Assembly: GCA_963666505.2 (NCBI GenBank)
Contig: CAXXXL010000002.1
Coordinates: 186,001 to 250,000, forward strand
From: JABGQS01 sp963666505
GTDB taxonomy: Bacteria; Bacillota; Clostridia; Christensenellales; SZUA-584
Direction: 5' to 3'
DNA: 64,000 nucleotides
The translations under genes were made by a program, and so were the position numbers. The notes below the pieces were generated by a model. It saw only the letters and a list, made by a program, of their open reading frames with translations, was not told the origin of the DNA and ran no database searches. This document shows, one piece after another, positions 15,403-23,714 of the stretch (position 1 is the first letter of the stretch; each line of letters starts with the position of its first letter).

Positions 15403-16569
15403 CTATTTAAAATCTCCCTTATTCTTCTTCCTTCGCAGGAACGGAGGAATATCAAGATCGTTGCTCGTATCAGTAAGCTCTCCAAGCGATGGTTCTTTTC
15501 TTTCCGGTTTCACATCCACAAAAAGTTCTTCATCATCGGTTGCAGATTCGAACCCGAATTCAAGCTCTCCCGGTTGTTTTAATTCTTCTCTGACAGCAGG
15601 CCTTGGCCTCTTCACAGCTTCGAAGCCGGTAGCAATCACTGTTATGCGTACTTCATCTTCAAGAGTATCGTCCGTATCTGCACCGAAGAAGATATTAGCA
15701 TCCGGGTCTGCGGCCTGTCTAATAAGGTTAGCAGCTTCTTCGATCTCCAGCAGTCCCATGCTCGGGTCGCCGGTAACGTTGTACAGTATTCCGCGGGCTC
15801 CCTCTATGCTAGTATCAAGAAGCGGGCTTTGTATAGCCTGCTTTGCAGCATCCATAGTTTTATTGTCACCGTATCCGACGCCTATACCCATATGCGCAAC
15901 ACCCCGTTCCATCATCACGGTCCTTACGTCTGCAAAGTCGAGATTGACCAGCGCAGGCTTTACGATGAGATCGGTTATTCCCTGTATGCCCTGCCGAAGA
16001 ACATCGTCCGCAACACGGAATGCTTCAAGCATCGAGGTGCCCTTTCCTATTACCTGAAGCAGTTTGTCATTCGGTATAGTGACTATAGTGTCTACCATAT
16101 CGCTTAAGCTCTCGTGGCCTTCCTTAGCTCTTGTAAGGCGCTGACCTCCCTCGAACATGAACGGCATAGTGACAACCGCTACTACAAGAATACCTTTTTG
16201 CCTTGCAAGCTCTGCTACTATAGGCGAAGCGCCGGTTCCCGTTCCTCCGCCGAGTCCTGCAGCAATATAAACGAGGTTAGCCCCTTCTACCATAGCGCTC
16301 AGTTCGTCTATGCTCTCTTCAGCCGCACGTTTGCCTATCACAGGGTCTCCGCCGACTCCGAGCCCGCACGTAAGCTTTTCGCCTATCTGGATTTTGTTCT
16401 TTGCTTTAGACAAAACCAACGCCTGCTTATCTGTGTTTACGGCATAAAATTCGGCTCCGGTAAGCCCGTGCGAAATCATGCGGTTAACAGCGTTGTTTCC
16501 TGCCCCGCCTATGCCTATGACTTTTATCTTAGCAATGCTATCCTGTTCAATATCAATTTCTAATGGCAT
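15403..16569 (-). CDS. ftsZ: Cell division GTPase FtsZ
   Basis: 388 residues. It polymerises into the Z-ring that organises the divisome. The N-terminal GTPase core has GGAGNNAVNRM (about 20-30) and the tubulin signature GGGTGTGASP (about 105-114); the T7 synergy region NLDFADVR (about 206-213) is intact. A variable linker from about residue 320 leads to the conserved C-terminal peptide TSNDLDIPPFLRRKK, the docking site for FtsA and other tethers. It is the last gene of the dcw cluster, 59 bases after the ftsA remnant, with GGGGG before its ATG. A short hairpin lies downstream but has no clear T run. Confidence 0.97.
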   Translation of the reverse strand: MPLEIDIEQDSIAKIKVIGIGGAGNNAVNRMISHGLTGAEFYAVNTDKQALVLSKAKNKIQIGEKLTCGLGVGGDPVIGKRAAEESIDELSAMVEGANLVYIAAGLGGGTGTGASPIVAELARQKGILVVAVVTMPFMFEGGQRLTRAKEGHESLSDMVDTIVTIPNDKLLQVIGKGTSMLEAFRVADDVLRQGIQGITDLIVKPALVNLDFADVRTVMMERGVAHMGIGVGYGDNKTMDAAKQAIQSPLLDTSIEGARGILYNVTGDPSMGLLEIEEAANLIRQAADPDANIFFGADTDDTLEDEVRITVIATGFEAVKRPRPAVREELKQPGELEFGFESATDDEELFVDVKPERKEPSLGELTDTSNDLDIPPFLRRKKNKGDFK

Positions 16570-16628
16570 AAAATCCCCCTTTTATTGGCACGAGTTATGA
16601 TTATTCTTTGCTATAATTCTGCCCCCGG

Positions 16629-17777
16629 TCAGCCTGTGCCGCCGTGCTCTTCGCTGCTGTGTTCATTCTCGAATACATAATCGAGCAAACCAAGAGCAGT
16701 GTAATAGTTCGGTGTTGACAGCTGCGGAGCTTCTATATTCGTCAGCCTCACCTGACGCTTCAAGTACTTCTGCAGGATGTCGCGAGAACCTCTCATCATT
16801 GCAAGGACCGCCGCCCGAGAGAAAGACCCTTGTTCTTCTTGCAATGGCAATCGGACTTGCCTCGAAAGCTTTGTTCACCAGATAACACAAATGCTCTACT
16901 CTTGCTTCAATTATCTCTGAAACAAGGTTGTGACTAAACTTTTCCATTTTGCCCTCAGCGTTCTTTGCAAAATCGAAAAGCTTCTCATTGCCGGTATTCA
17001 GTCCGAACGAATAGCGTCTTTTAATCTGTTCAGCCAAATCCACATCTTTGTTTAAAACAAGCGCAAGGTCGTTCGCAACCTGCATTCCGCCGACACCGAT
17101 AGTCTTATTATATACAATTGCATCGCCATATACAACTGTAACATTTGTATCATAATATCCTATATTTAACAAAACCGCACTATTGTCCCTTTCCTGTGTC
17201 GGGACTATAAAAAGGCTTTCAGCCAGCATCTCAGGTATAAGCGCTTTTACTTCCAATCCGAGCTTCTTCATAACCTTGGCTATATTCACTATGAAGCTCT
17301 TGCTTGCAAGCACAAAAGATATCTTGCCCCTTATCCTTACCGATTTGCTGCCAATAACATCTATGTAATGTTTCTGGTCGTCAAGCACAAAGAATATCGG
17401 TGTGCTTGTGACCACGCTGTATTTCGTCTCTACCGCAAAAGTATCTGCGTCTTGTATCAGTCTTTCAACGTCGCCCCGGGTTACTACCCCGGTTCTTGTT
17501 TCGATGTTACCGCTTCTGCATACAACCTTGCTGAACACACCCGGTAAACCGACGTAAATCTCTTTTACTCTTTTTCTTGCCTTTCTTTCCGCTATCATCA
17601 GAGCTTTGCCGCCGCTTCTTCCACATAAGACGGTCTTATCCATCTTCCCTGCCTGAAACCTTCGTATTTTGACTCGCCAGAGCCGAGCACTTCAAAACGT
17701 CCTACCGATTTCTCACGCCCTATAACACATACGATCTTAGACGTACCAAATTCGATAGCAGCCGTAATGTTTCTCAT
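16629..17777 (-). pseudogene. ftsA: ftsA with two frameshifts (actin-like Z-ring tether)
   Basis: FtsA is an actin-fold ATPase tethering FtsZ to the membrane. The reading starts at ATG 17777 (AAIEFGTSKIVCVIG, the phosphate-1 loop) and reaches EEAAAK, where it meets a stop. The homologous sequence continues in another frame (ALMIAERKARKRVKEIYVG): one base, most simply an A in a three-A run at 17605-17607, is missing. A second shift of opposite sign occurs at VFLSGGG near 16805-16806, where one extra C takes translation out of the frame encoding LAMMRGSRDILQKYL. With both repaired the protein would be about 382 residues. No other damage is visible, so either the gene is recently inactivated or the assembly has errors here. 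The repaired C-terminus (SSEEHGGTG) lacks a recognisable amphipathic membrane-targeting helix. Confidence 0.85.
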
Positions 17778-17888
17778 ATCAAATCAACGTTTCCCCTCAA
17801 AAGAACTTTGTCAGCAATTAGGAAGATATGCCTGCAGAACTCCATATTCTATAATACCATGTTTACAACAAATAACAATAGATTTAAC

Positions 17889-18592
17889 CTAATTTTCACG
17901 GTAATATGCGCTGGTGACGGCAGACACATCAAGTATTCCGGCGGTATCACCACGTACGCTGAGTTCTTCTATGGTTGCCTGCGCAAGCCTTAGTTTCTCA
18001 TCCAGCTGTGTATCGTCTCCAAGTTTTATACTCATTCCCTGCCGTGTTTGAAGAACTATGTTGGCTGCAAAAGAAACGTCAATTATTTCCACATCCAGCC
18101 CCCTTCCTTCTATCTTTTCAATCATCTTCTTTGCCACTTCCAGCAAAAACTTATCGCCGCACCCTATTGTTTTACCGACTTCGAAAACGTCCGCTTTAGC
18201 CCTTTTATCACCGGCAGGTCAACATCCGCAGTCTGCTCTGCCCGAAGCACAACGCATTCGTTGTCTATCGCCAGCAGCACATCTGCGTGCTCTACGTATG
18301 CGGCTATCTCACGCTGCTGCGCTGTAACCACTATCTTGTCAGGATACACTTTTTTCACTTCTATTGGCTTTAACCACGGTTCAGCTTCGATGGCATCATA
18401 TGCTCCCTCAGTGTCCGCAAGGAATATGCTCTGTCCTTCTTCCAGCCCGCAGATGGACCTAACGTAGTCATGCGGTGCGCTGCCTTCAATAATTATACTG
18501 CGCACGCTAAACAACTGATAGCAAACGAAAAGGAGAGCCGCAGCAAGCAGGCAAACAACAACTATAAGAAAAACTTTTTTCTTTGCGTTCAT
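17889..18592 (-). pseudogene. ftsQ: ftsQ/divIB with one frameshift
   Basis: FtsQ/DivIB is a bitopic divisome protein that scaffolds FtsL-FtsB/DivIC. The first 135 or so residues are normal: short cytoplasmic tail, one membrane helix (about 7-27), then a POTRA domain beginning FSVRSIIIEGS and a beta domain. After VIKGLK the frame runs into a stop. Continuation of the same protein (ADVFEVGKTIGCGDKFLLEV, ending GILDVSAVTSAYYREN) is found in another frame if one A is restored in the three-A run at 18195-18197. The intact product would be about 234 residues. Its ATG overlaps the ftsW stop (ATGA), so translation would be coupled. This is the same type of lesion as the first ftsA shift, 0.6 kb away. 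Confidence 0.85.
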
Positions 18593-19761
18593 GCCGTCCT
18601 TTCCTTCCCCTTGCGCTTAACAGCTTTTTTAGCAGTGGGTTTTGTCGTGCCTGCCTGTTTTGATATATTCAGTAGTATTCCTATCTCTGCCATAAATACT
18701 ATAAGCGAAGTCCTGCCTGCGCTTATGAACGGCAGCGCAACACCCGTTGCCGGCACAAGTCCGACAACTACTCCTATGTTTATAAACACCTGTATTGCTA
18801 TAAGCGCTGTTATTCCCGTTGCCAGAAGAGTCCCGAAATCGTTCGGCGCCCGAAGCGCAATCCTTATACCCCTCCATATCAGCAGTCCGAAAGCGGCGAT
18901 TAGCAGTATTCCTCCGATGTATCCGAGCTCTTCGACGATTATTGCGAATATAAAGTCTGACTCTCCGTACGGCAGATAAAGAAACTTCTGCCTCGAATTG
19001 CCAAGACCCCTTCCGAAAAGCCCGCCAGATGCTATGGAATAAAGCGACTGGACGAACTGGTACGATTCCTTGTCCGCATACTCCCAAGGTTTCAGGAACG
19101 CCGCTATCCTGCCCATCCTGTACTCAGAACTTATCATGATAAGAGAGCCAGCGCTAAGACCGGCTATTCCTATTATTGAGAACTGAAGAAAGCTTGCCCC
19201 TCCAACCAGCATCATCGCAAAGATAAGAAGCGCTATCGTTACTATTGCGCTGAAATTCGGCTGAAATACAAGCAGTGCCGAACAAAGAACCAGAAGGACA
19301 AGATAGGGCAGCATGCCATATTTGAACTGTTTCATTTTGTCTTTGTTTATAGACATCCCCGCAGCACAGAATATTATTAGTGCCAGCTTTAATATTTCTA
19401 CAGGCTGAATTGATATCACCCTTAGGTTTAGCCAGCGCTTCGAACCGTTTATTTCCATCCCTATTCCCGGTATAAAAACGAGTATCATAAGCAAGATGCC
19501 GAATCCCAGCAGCCAGAATCTTATTTTTTTAAGTTTGTTGAAATCGATAAAAGACAGGATTATCATGATAACAAGGCCAATAGCTGCCCCGCCTACCTGT
19601 CTCCAGAAATAAAAGTATCCGTCATAATCTGTATTGGAACTGTTTTCGGCATAGTAAAAACTCGCAGAGAAAACCATGATAATACCAAAAAGCACAAGTA
19701 TTATCGTCAGAACGAGCAGCAAATAATCAAAATTACGCCCTTCCTTTTTCGGCTTCCCCAT
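18589..19761 (-). CDS. ftsW: FtsW, SEDS-family peptidoglycan glycosyltransferase of the divisome
   Basis: 390 residues from ATG 19761, which has GAGG nine bases upstream; an in-frame GTG at 19776 has no ribosome site. About ten membrane helices. SEDS landmarks include NGSKRWL near residue 100, QPNFSAIV near 160 and LPYGESDFIFAIIVEELGYIGG in the large loop region, containing the family's catalytic Asp area. FtsW polymerises glycan strands together with a class B PBP; the partner encoded in this cluster has lost its catalytic motifs. murG, normally next to ftsW, is absent. Confidence 0.93.
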   Translation of the reverse strand: MGKPKKEGRNFDYLLLVLTIILVLFGIIMVFSASFYYAENSSNTDYDGYFYFWRQVGGAAIGLVIMIILSFIDFNKLKKIRFWLLGFGILLMILVFIPGIGMEINGSKRWLNLRVISIQPVEILKLALIIFCAAGMSINKDKMKQFKYGMLPYLVLLVLCSALLVFQPNFSAIVTIALLIFAMMLVGGASFLQFSIIGIAGLSAGSLIMISSEYRMGRIAAFLKPWEYADKESYQFVQSLYSIASGGLFGRGLGNSRQKFLYLPYGESDFIFAIIVEELGYIGGILLIAAFGLLIWRGIRIALRAPNDFGTLLATGITALIAIQVFINIGVVVGLVPATGVALPFISAGRTSLIVFMAEIGILLNISKQAGTTKPTAKKAVKRKGKERTA

Positions 19762-19795
19762 AGACTGATTCCTCACAAATCAACCGGGCACGTTT

Positions 19796-21142
19796 TTAAA
19801 ACGAATTAACTATTTTTTTAAATACCATTCCCCGGTGTTCGAAGTTGTCAAACATATCATAGCTTGCGCATGCGGGTGACAGCAGTACGTTCCAGCCTCT
19901 GCCCGCCAGCTTTCTTGCCGTATAAACGGCTTCTTCAAAGCTTTTGGCAGTATAGATTTTGTCAAACCCTGCCGTTTTCGCATCCCTGACAATGTTCGCC
20001 TTCGTTTCTCCTATTGCAACTGCGGCTTTTATATTCCCGCCGAAACCGCTCAGCATAGATACGAAACTGTTCTTTTTTTCAGAGCCGCCCAGTATTATCA
20101 CAGTCGGCCTTGACATTGCACGTGCCGCATACATGGCAGCGTCGGGATTGGTCGCCTTAGAGTCGTTTATATACCGTATACCTTCGAACTCCCTGACGAA
20201 CTCTATCCTGTGCTCAACACCCGAAAACTCCCTCAGCGTGTCCGCAATAACATTTTCGTCAATTCCATAACACCTTGACATTGCACTTGCAGCCAGCGCA
20301 TTTTCAAGGTTGTGGACTCCGGGCATCTTTATCTCATCAGCCCTGCATATATTATGAAATCCGTCGTCTTCTGCGCTTAATATCATTCCGTCTTTCACAA
20401 AAACGCCGCTGTCAAGCTGCTCTTTTCTTGAGAAAAACACTACTCTAGACGCCGGCTCTTCCTTCATTGCTCTTGTAATTTCGTTATCGTAATTGAGAAC
20501 GCAGAAATCCTCTTGCTTCTGGTTCTCGAATATCCTCTTTTTTGCGGCGATGTATTTCTCCATCGTGCCGAATCTGTCGAGGTGGTCTTCAGTTATATTT
20601 AAAACTGCACACACATGCGGCCGAAAATCGTCTATCATTTCAACCTGAAGAGCTGCCGTTTCAGATACAATAACATCTCCTTTTTTTGTGTGCTGCACTT
20701 CCCCGGCGATAGGTATACCCATGTTTCCAAGCACATGTGTGCTTATCCCGGCATTTTTAAATATCTCTCCCGTAAGGATGGTTGTAGTTGTCTTGCCGTT
20801 AGTTCCGGTTATTGACACAAATTCGGCTTCGGTGAACATGAATCCGAGCTCCTGCTCTCCGATGACCTTCTTGCCTTTCTCTATTGCTTTCTGTATGAAT
20901 CCCAGCGCTGTCGGCACACCCGGACTCAGCACCATCATATCATACTGCAATGTTTCAGGGTTTTCACCGAAAGCAAAGATCGCACTATCCTTGAATTCGT
21001 CAAAAGAACCCGGCTCAAATTCGTCTATGTTTTTTGCATCATAAAGTATTACGTCCGCACCATTTTTAAGAAGCAGTCTTGCGCTTGCAATACCGCTTTT
21101 TGCCATACCTACTACTATTGCCGTTTTACCGTTTAAATCCAT
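19796..21142 (-). CDS. murD: UDP-N-acetylmuramoyl-L-alanine--D-glutamate ligase
   Basis: 448 residues, start preceded by GAGGCTGAGT. It adds D-Glu to UDP-MurNAc-L-Ala in the cytoplasm. A Rossmann-like N-terminal domain (AIVVGMAKSGIASARLL) is followed by the central ATPase with SITGTNGKTTTT (about residue 110) and the C-terminal ligase domain containing YINDSKATNPDA (about 310) and LSPACASYDMFDNFEHRG near the end, all diagnostic of MurD. It lies 9 bases after mraY and 34 before ftsW. Confidence 0.96.
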   Translation of the reverse strand: MDLNGKTAIVVGMAKSGIASARLLLKNGADVILYDAKNIDEFEPGSFDEFKDSAIFAFGENPETLQYDMMVLSPGVPTALGFIQKAIEKGKKVIGEQELGFMFTEAEFVSITGTNGKTTTTILTGEIFKNAGISTHVLGNMGIPIAGEVQHTKKGDVIVSETAALQVEMIDDFRPHVCAVLNITEDHLDRFGTMEKYIAAKKRIFENQKQEDFCVLNYDNEITRAMKEEPASRVVFFSRKEQLDSGVFVKDGMILSAEDDGFHNICRADEIKMPGVHNLENALAASAMSRCYGIDENVIADTLREFSGVEHRIEFVREFEGIRYINDSKATNPDAAMYAARAMSRPTVIILGGSEKKNSFVSMLSGFGGNIKAAVAIGETKANIVRDAKTAGFDKIYTAKSFEEAVYTARKLAGRGWNVLLSPACASYDMFDNFEHRGMVFKKIVNSF

Positions 21143-21151
21143 ACTCAGCCT

Positions 21152-22159
21152 CTAATACACCGCTATGATGCCGATTATACACAATAATAAAGTTGCTATT
21201 GTGTAGAAAGTCACTATCTTCGTTTCCGGTACTCCCTTTAACTCGAAGTGATGATGAAGCGGAGCCATTTTAAATATGCGCTTCTTCCTTGTTTTATACG
21301 AACCCACCTGAAGCACTACCGATATTGAAGATGCTAGGAACATAAACCCTGTTATAATAAGCAGCAGCTGCATCCTTGATATTATAGCTATTGCAGAAAA
21401 AGCGCCGCCCAAAGCAAATGCGCCCGTGTCTCCCATAAACACCTTCGCCGGAAATGTATTGAACCGCAGAAAACCAAGACACGCACCTGCCAGCGCTGCC
21501 GAAAATAGCATCATGTTTTTCATGCCGTCCTGCATCTGAACTGATGAGCCCTTCTGCGCTGCAGTGAAAAGTCCGAAGAAAATAACAGCATATGCCGCTG
21601 CATTAACAAGGCTGACACTTGACGCAAGACCGTCCAGCCCGTCGGTAAGGTTGACGCTGTTCACAATAAGCACTACCGCAATCGTCGTAAACGGGATATA
21701 CCAGAACCCTAAATCCCACTCTATATTTGTAAACGGTACTATAAGCTTAGAGCCTATGCCTGAATTGTAGTAAGCTATAAGAGAAACCGCCGCTGCAACA
21801 GCAAACTGTATTATCAGCTTCTGGTACGCCTTTAGCCCCAGCGAGCGCTTGCGAACAACGATTATCATATCGTCAACAAGGCCGATAATACCGAAAAGCA
21901 GAGTAAGCCCGAGCGCTATCCAGATATAGTCAAGGCTTCCTCTTGCAAACACAAAGACTCCGACAAGCAATGCAAGCATAATAATTACACCGCCCATCGT
22001 CGGCGTTCCTGCCTTAGAAAGGTGGGTTTTTGGTCCGTCGTCTCTTATCTGCTGCCCCATCTTCAGCCTTTTCAGCAGAGGAACGAGTATATAACCGAAA
22101 ACAAGCGCAGCTGCAAACGCTGCCAGCAGCGCATAGGCCGCATAAACCATTTCTCCCAT
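21152..22159 (-). CDS. mraY: Phospho-N-acetylmuramoyl-pentapeptide transferase
   Basis: 335 residues, about ten membrane helices. It transfers phospho-MurNAc-pentapeptide to undecaprenyl phosphate, forming lipid I. Conserved signatures are TPTMGG near residue 53, the Mg/catalytic GLVDDMI (about 112-118), NLTDGLDGLA (about 170) and the loop APLHHHFELKG near residue 300. The start ATG has GGAG six bases upstream. murF is usually just before mraY and is missing here. Confidence 0.96.
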   Translation of the reverse strand: MGEMVYAAYALLAAFAAALVFGYILVPLLKRLKMGQQIRDDGPKTHLSKAGTPTMGGVIIMLALLVGVFVFARGSLDYIWIALGLTLLFGIIGLVDDMIIVVRKRSLGLKAYQKLIIQFAVAAAVSLIAYYNSGIGSKLIVPFTNIEWDLGFWYIPFTTIAVVLIVNSVNLTDGLDGLASSVSLVNAAAYAVIFFGLFTAAQKGSSVQMQDGMKNMMLFSAALAGACLGFLRFNTFPAKVFMGDTGAFALGGAFSAIAIISRMQLLLIITGFMFLASSISVVLQVGSYKTRKKRIFKMAPLHHHFELKGVPETKIVTFYTIATLLLCIIGIIAVY

Positions 22160-22174
22160 AAATAACTCCGTTAA

Positions 22175-23620
22175 TTAATCTTTATTATATTCAGCCAAAA
22201 GCTGTGCGACAACGACCTTTTCATCAAACGGATACTTCACACCTTTTATCTCCTGATATGTCTCATGGCCTTTGCCTGCCAGTACTATTATATCATCCGG
22301 CCGTGCATTTTCTATAGAATACTTTATCGCTTCTCTTCTGTTTTCTATGCTGATGTATTCACACTGCGTCCTCTTCATGCCCTCTTCTATCGCTTCGATT
22401 ATTTTGAAAGGATCTTCACTGCGCGGGTTATCCGAGGTTATAATTGAATAGTCGGCAAGGTTCCCTGCGATCTCGCCCATTATCGGTCGTTTTTCTGCAT
22501 CTCGGTCTCCACCGCATCCAAACACCGGTATTACCCTGCCTCTTGCAAACTCCTTAACTGTCTTAAGAGTGTTTTCAAGGCTGTCCGGGGTGTGCGCATA
22601 GTCAAGTATTATTGTAAACGGCAAATCAGCCGTGTCAAGCACCTCAAATCTTCCGTCCACTCCCGGCATTGCTTCAAGTCCTGTTTTAATGCTCTCCAGA
22701 CTGTTGCCAAGAAGAAGACAGGCAGTCGCTGCTGAAAGTGAATTGTAGACGCTGAATATCCCGGGTATCTGTAGTTTAATAGGAACCATACCGCTGCAGC
22801 AGCAAAAGTCGTAAGTCACGCCTTTTGGCGTAATCTCTATGTTCTTTGCATAAACGTCCGTCTGGTTCTTTATGCCATAGAGTTTAAACTCACTATCTAT
22901 GCCTTCCATCAAAGTGCTGCAGTATTTATCATCGGCGTTCATAGCCGTCTTCAAAGACTGGCTGAAAAGCTTCTTTTTCGCTTCTGCATAATTCTCTATC
23001 GTACCGTGAAAATCGAGATGATCCTGAGTTAAATTTGTAAATATCGAAACATCAAACGTTATTCCTGCTACACGCTCGAGCACCAGAGAATGTGAAGACA
23101 CTTCCATAACGACACTCTTGCATTCCTCCTCTGCCATTTGCGCCAGCAGCGCAAACAGGTCGGGCGATTCCGGCGTCGTTCTTTCCGTTGCAATCTCTTT
23201 TCTGCCAACCATGTTGTGTATTGTCCCGATAAGACCTGTCTTTTCACCAGAGTTTTCAAGGATAGACTTTATCATATATGTTGTAGTCGTTTTACCGTTG
23301 GTACCGGTTATTCCTATCATCGTCAGTTTCTCGTCCGGTCTGCCATAGAATTCCCTCGATATTAGCGCCATCGCACGCCTTGCGTTCCCCACAACTACCT
23401 GCGGCACGTCTATGTCGAGCTTTCTGCTTACGACGAGCGCAACTGCTCCGTTTGCAACTGCATCTTTTGCATACTTATGGCCATCCGTTTTATATCCCGG
23501 TATGCAGAAAAAGAGCGCACCTTTGCTCACTTTTCTTGAATCGTACGCTACGCTTGATATCTCTGTACGGCCGTCGCCGTCTATATTCATTCCATTTGTG
23601 CATAGGTCTGCCAGTTTCAA
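22175..23620 (-). CDS. murE: UDP-MurNAc-L-Ala-D-Glu--meso-diaminopimelate ligase
   Basis: 481 residues, TTG start with GGAGG seven bases upstream. The ATP site GITGTNGKTTTTY is near residue 112, the carbamoylated-lysine region is present, and the specificity loop reads SDNPRSEDP (about 400). DNPR at this point is the signature of enzymes adding meso-diaminopimelate, whereas lysine-adding MurE enzymes differ here, so the wall peptide is inferred to contain mDAP. It follows the pbp gene in the dcw cluster. Confidence 0.96.
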   Translation of the reverse strand: MKLADLCTNGMNIDGDGRTEISSVAYDSRKVSKGALFFCIPGYKTDGHKYAKDAVANGAVALVVSRKLDIDVPQVVVGNARRAMALISREFYGRPDEKLTMIGITGTNGKTTTTYMIKSILENSGEKTGLIGTIHNMVGRKEIATERTTPESPDLFALLAQMAEEECKSVVMEVSSHSLVLERVAGITFDVSIFTNLTQDHLDFHGTIENYAEAKKKLFSQSLKTAMNADDKYCSTLMEGIDSEFKLYGIKNQTDVYAKNIEITPKGVTYDFCCCSGMVPIKLQIPGIFSVYNSLSAATACLLLGNSLESIKTGLEAMPGVDGRFEVLDTADLPFTIILDYAHTPDSLENTLKTVKEFARGRVIPVFGCGGDRDAEKRPIMGEIAGNLADYSIITSDNPRSEDPFKIIEAIEEGMKRTQCEYISIENRREAIKYSIENARPDDIIVLAGKGHETYQEIKGVKYPFDEKVVVAQLLAEYNKD

Positions 23621-23714
23621 ATGCCATCCTCCTGTTCAGCCCGCTTTTTACAAGTACAGGCTGTATACTATAATCCAGCCGATTATAACACAATATCATT
23701 TAAAATGCTATTCC

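Noticed and set aside
16800..17610. Programmed ribosomal frameshifting as the explanation for ftsA
   Set aside because: The sites lack a classical slippery heptamer with downstream structure, and two opposite shifts in one gene make programming unlikely.
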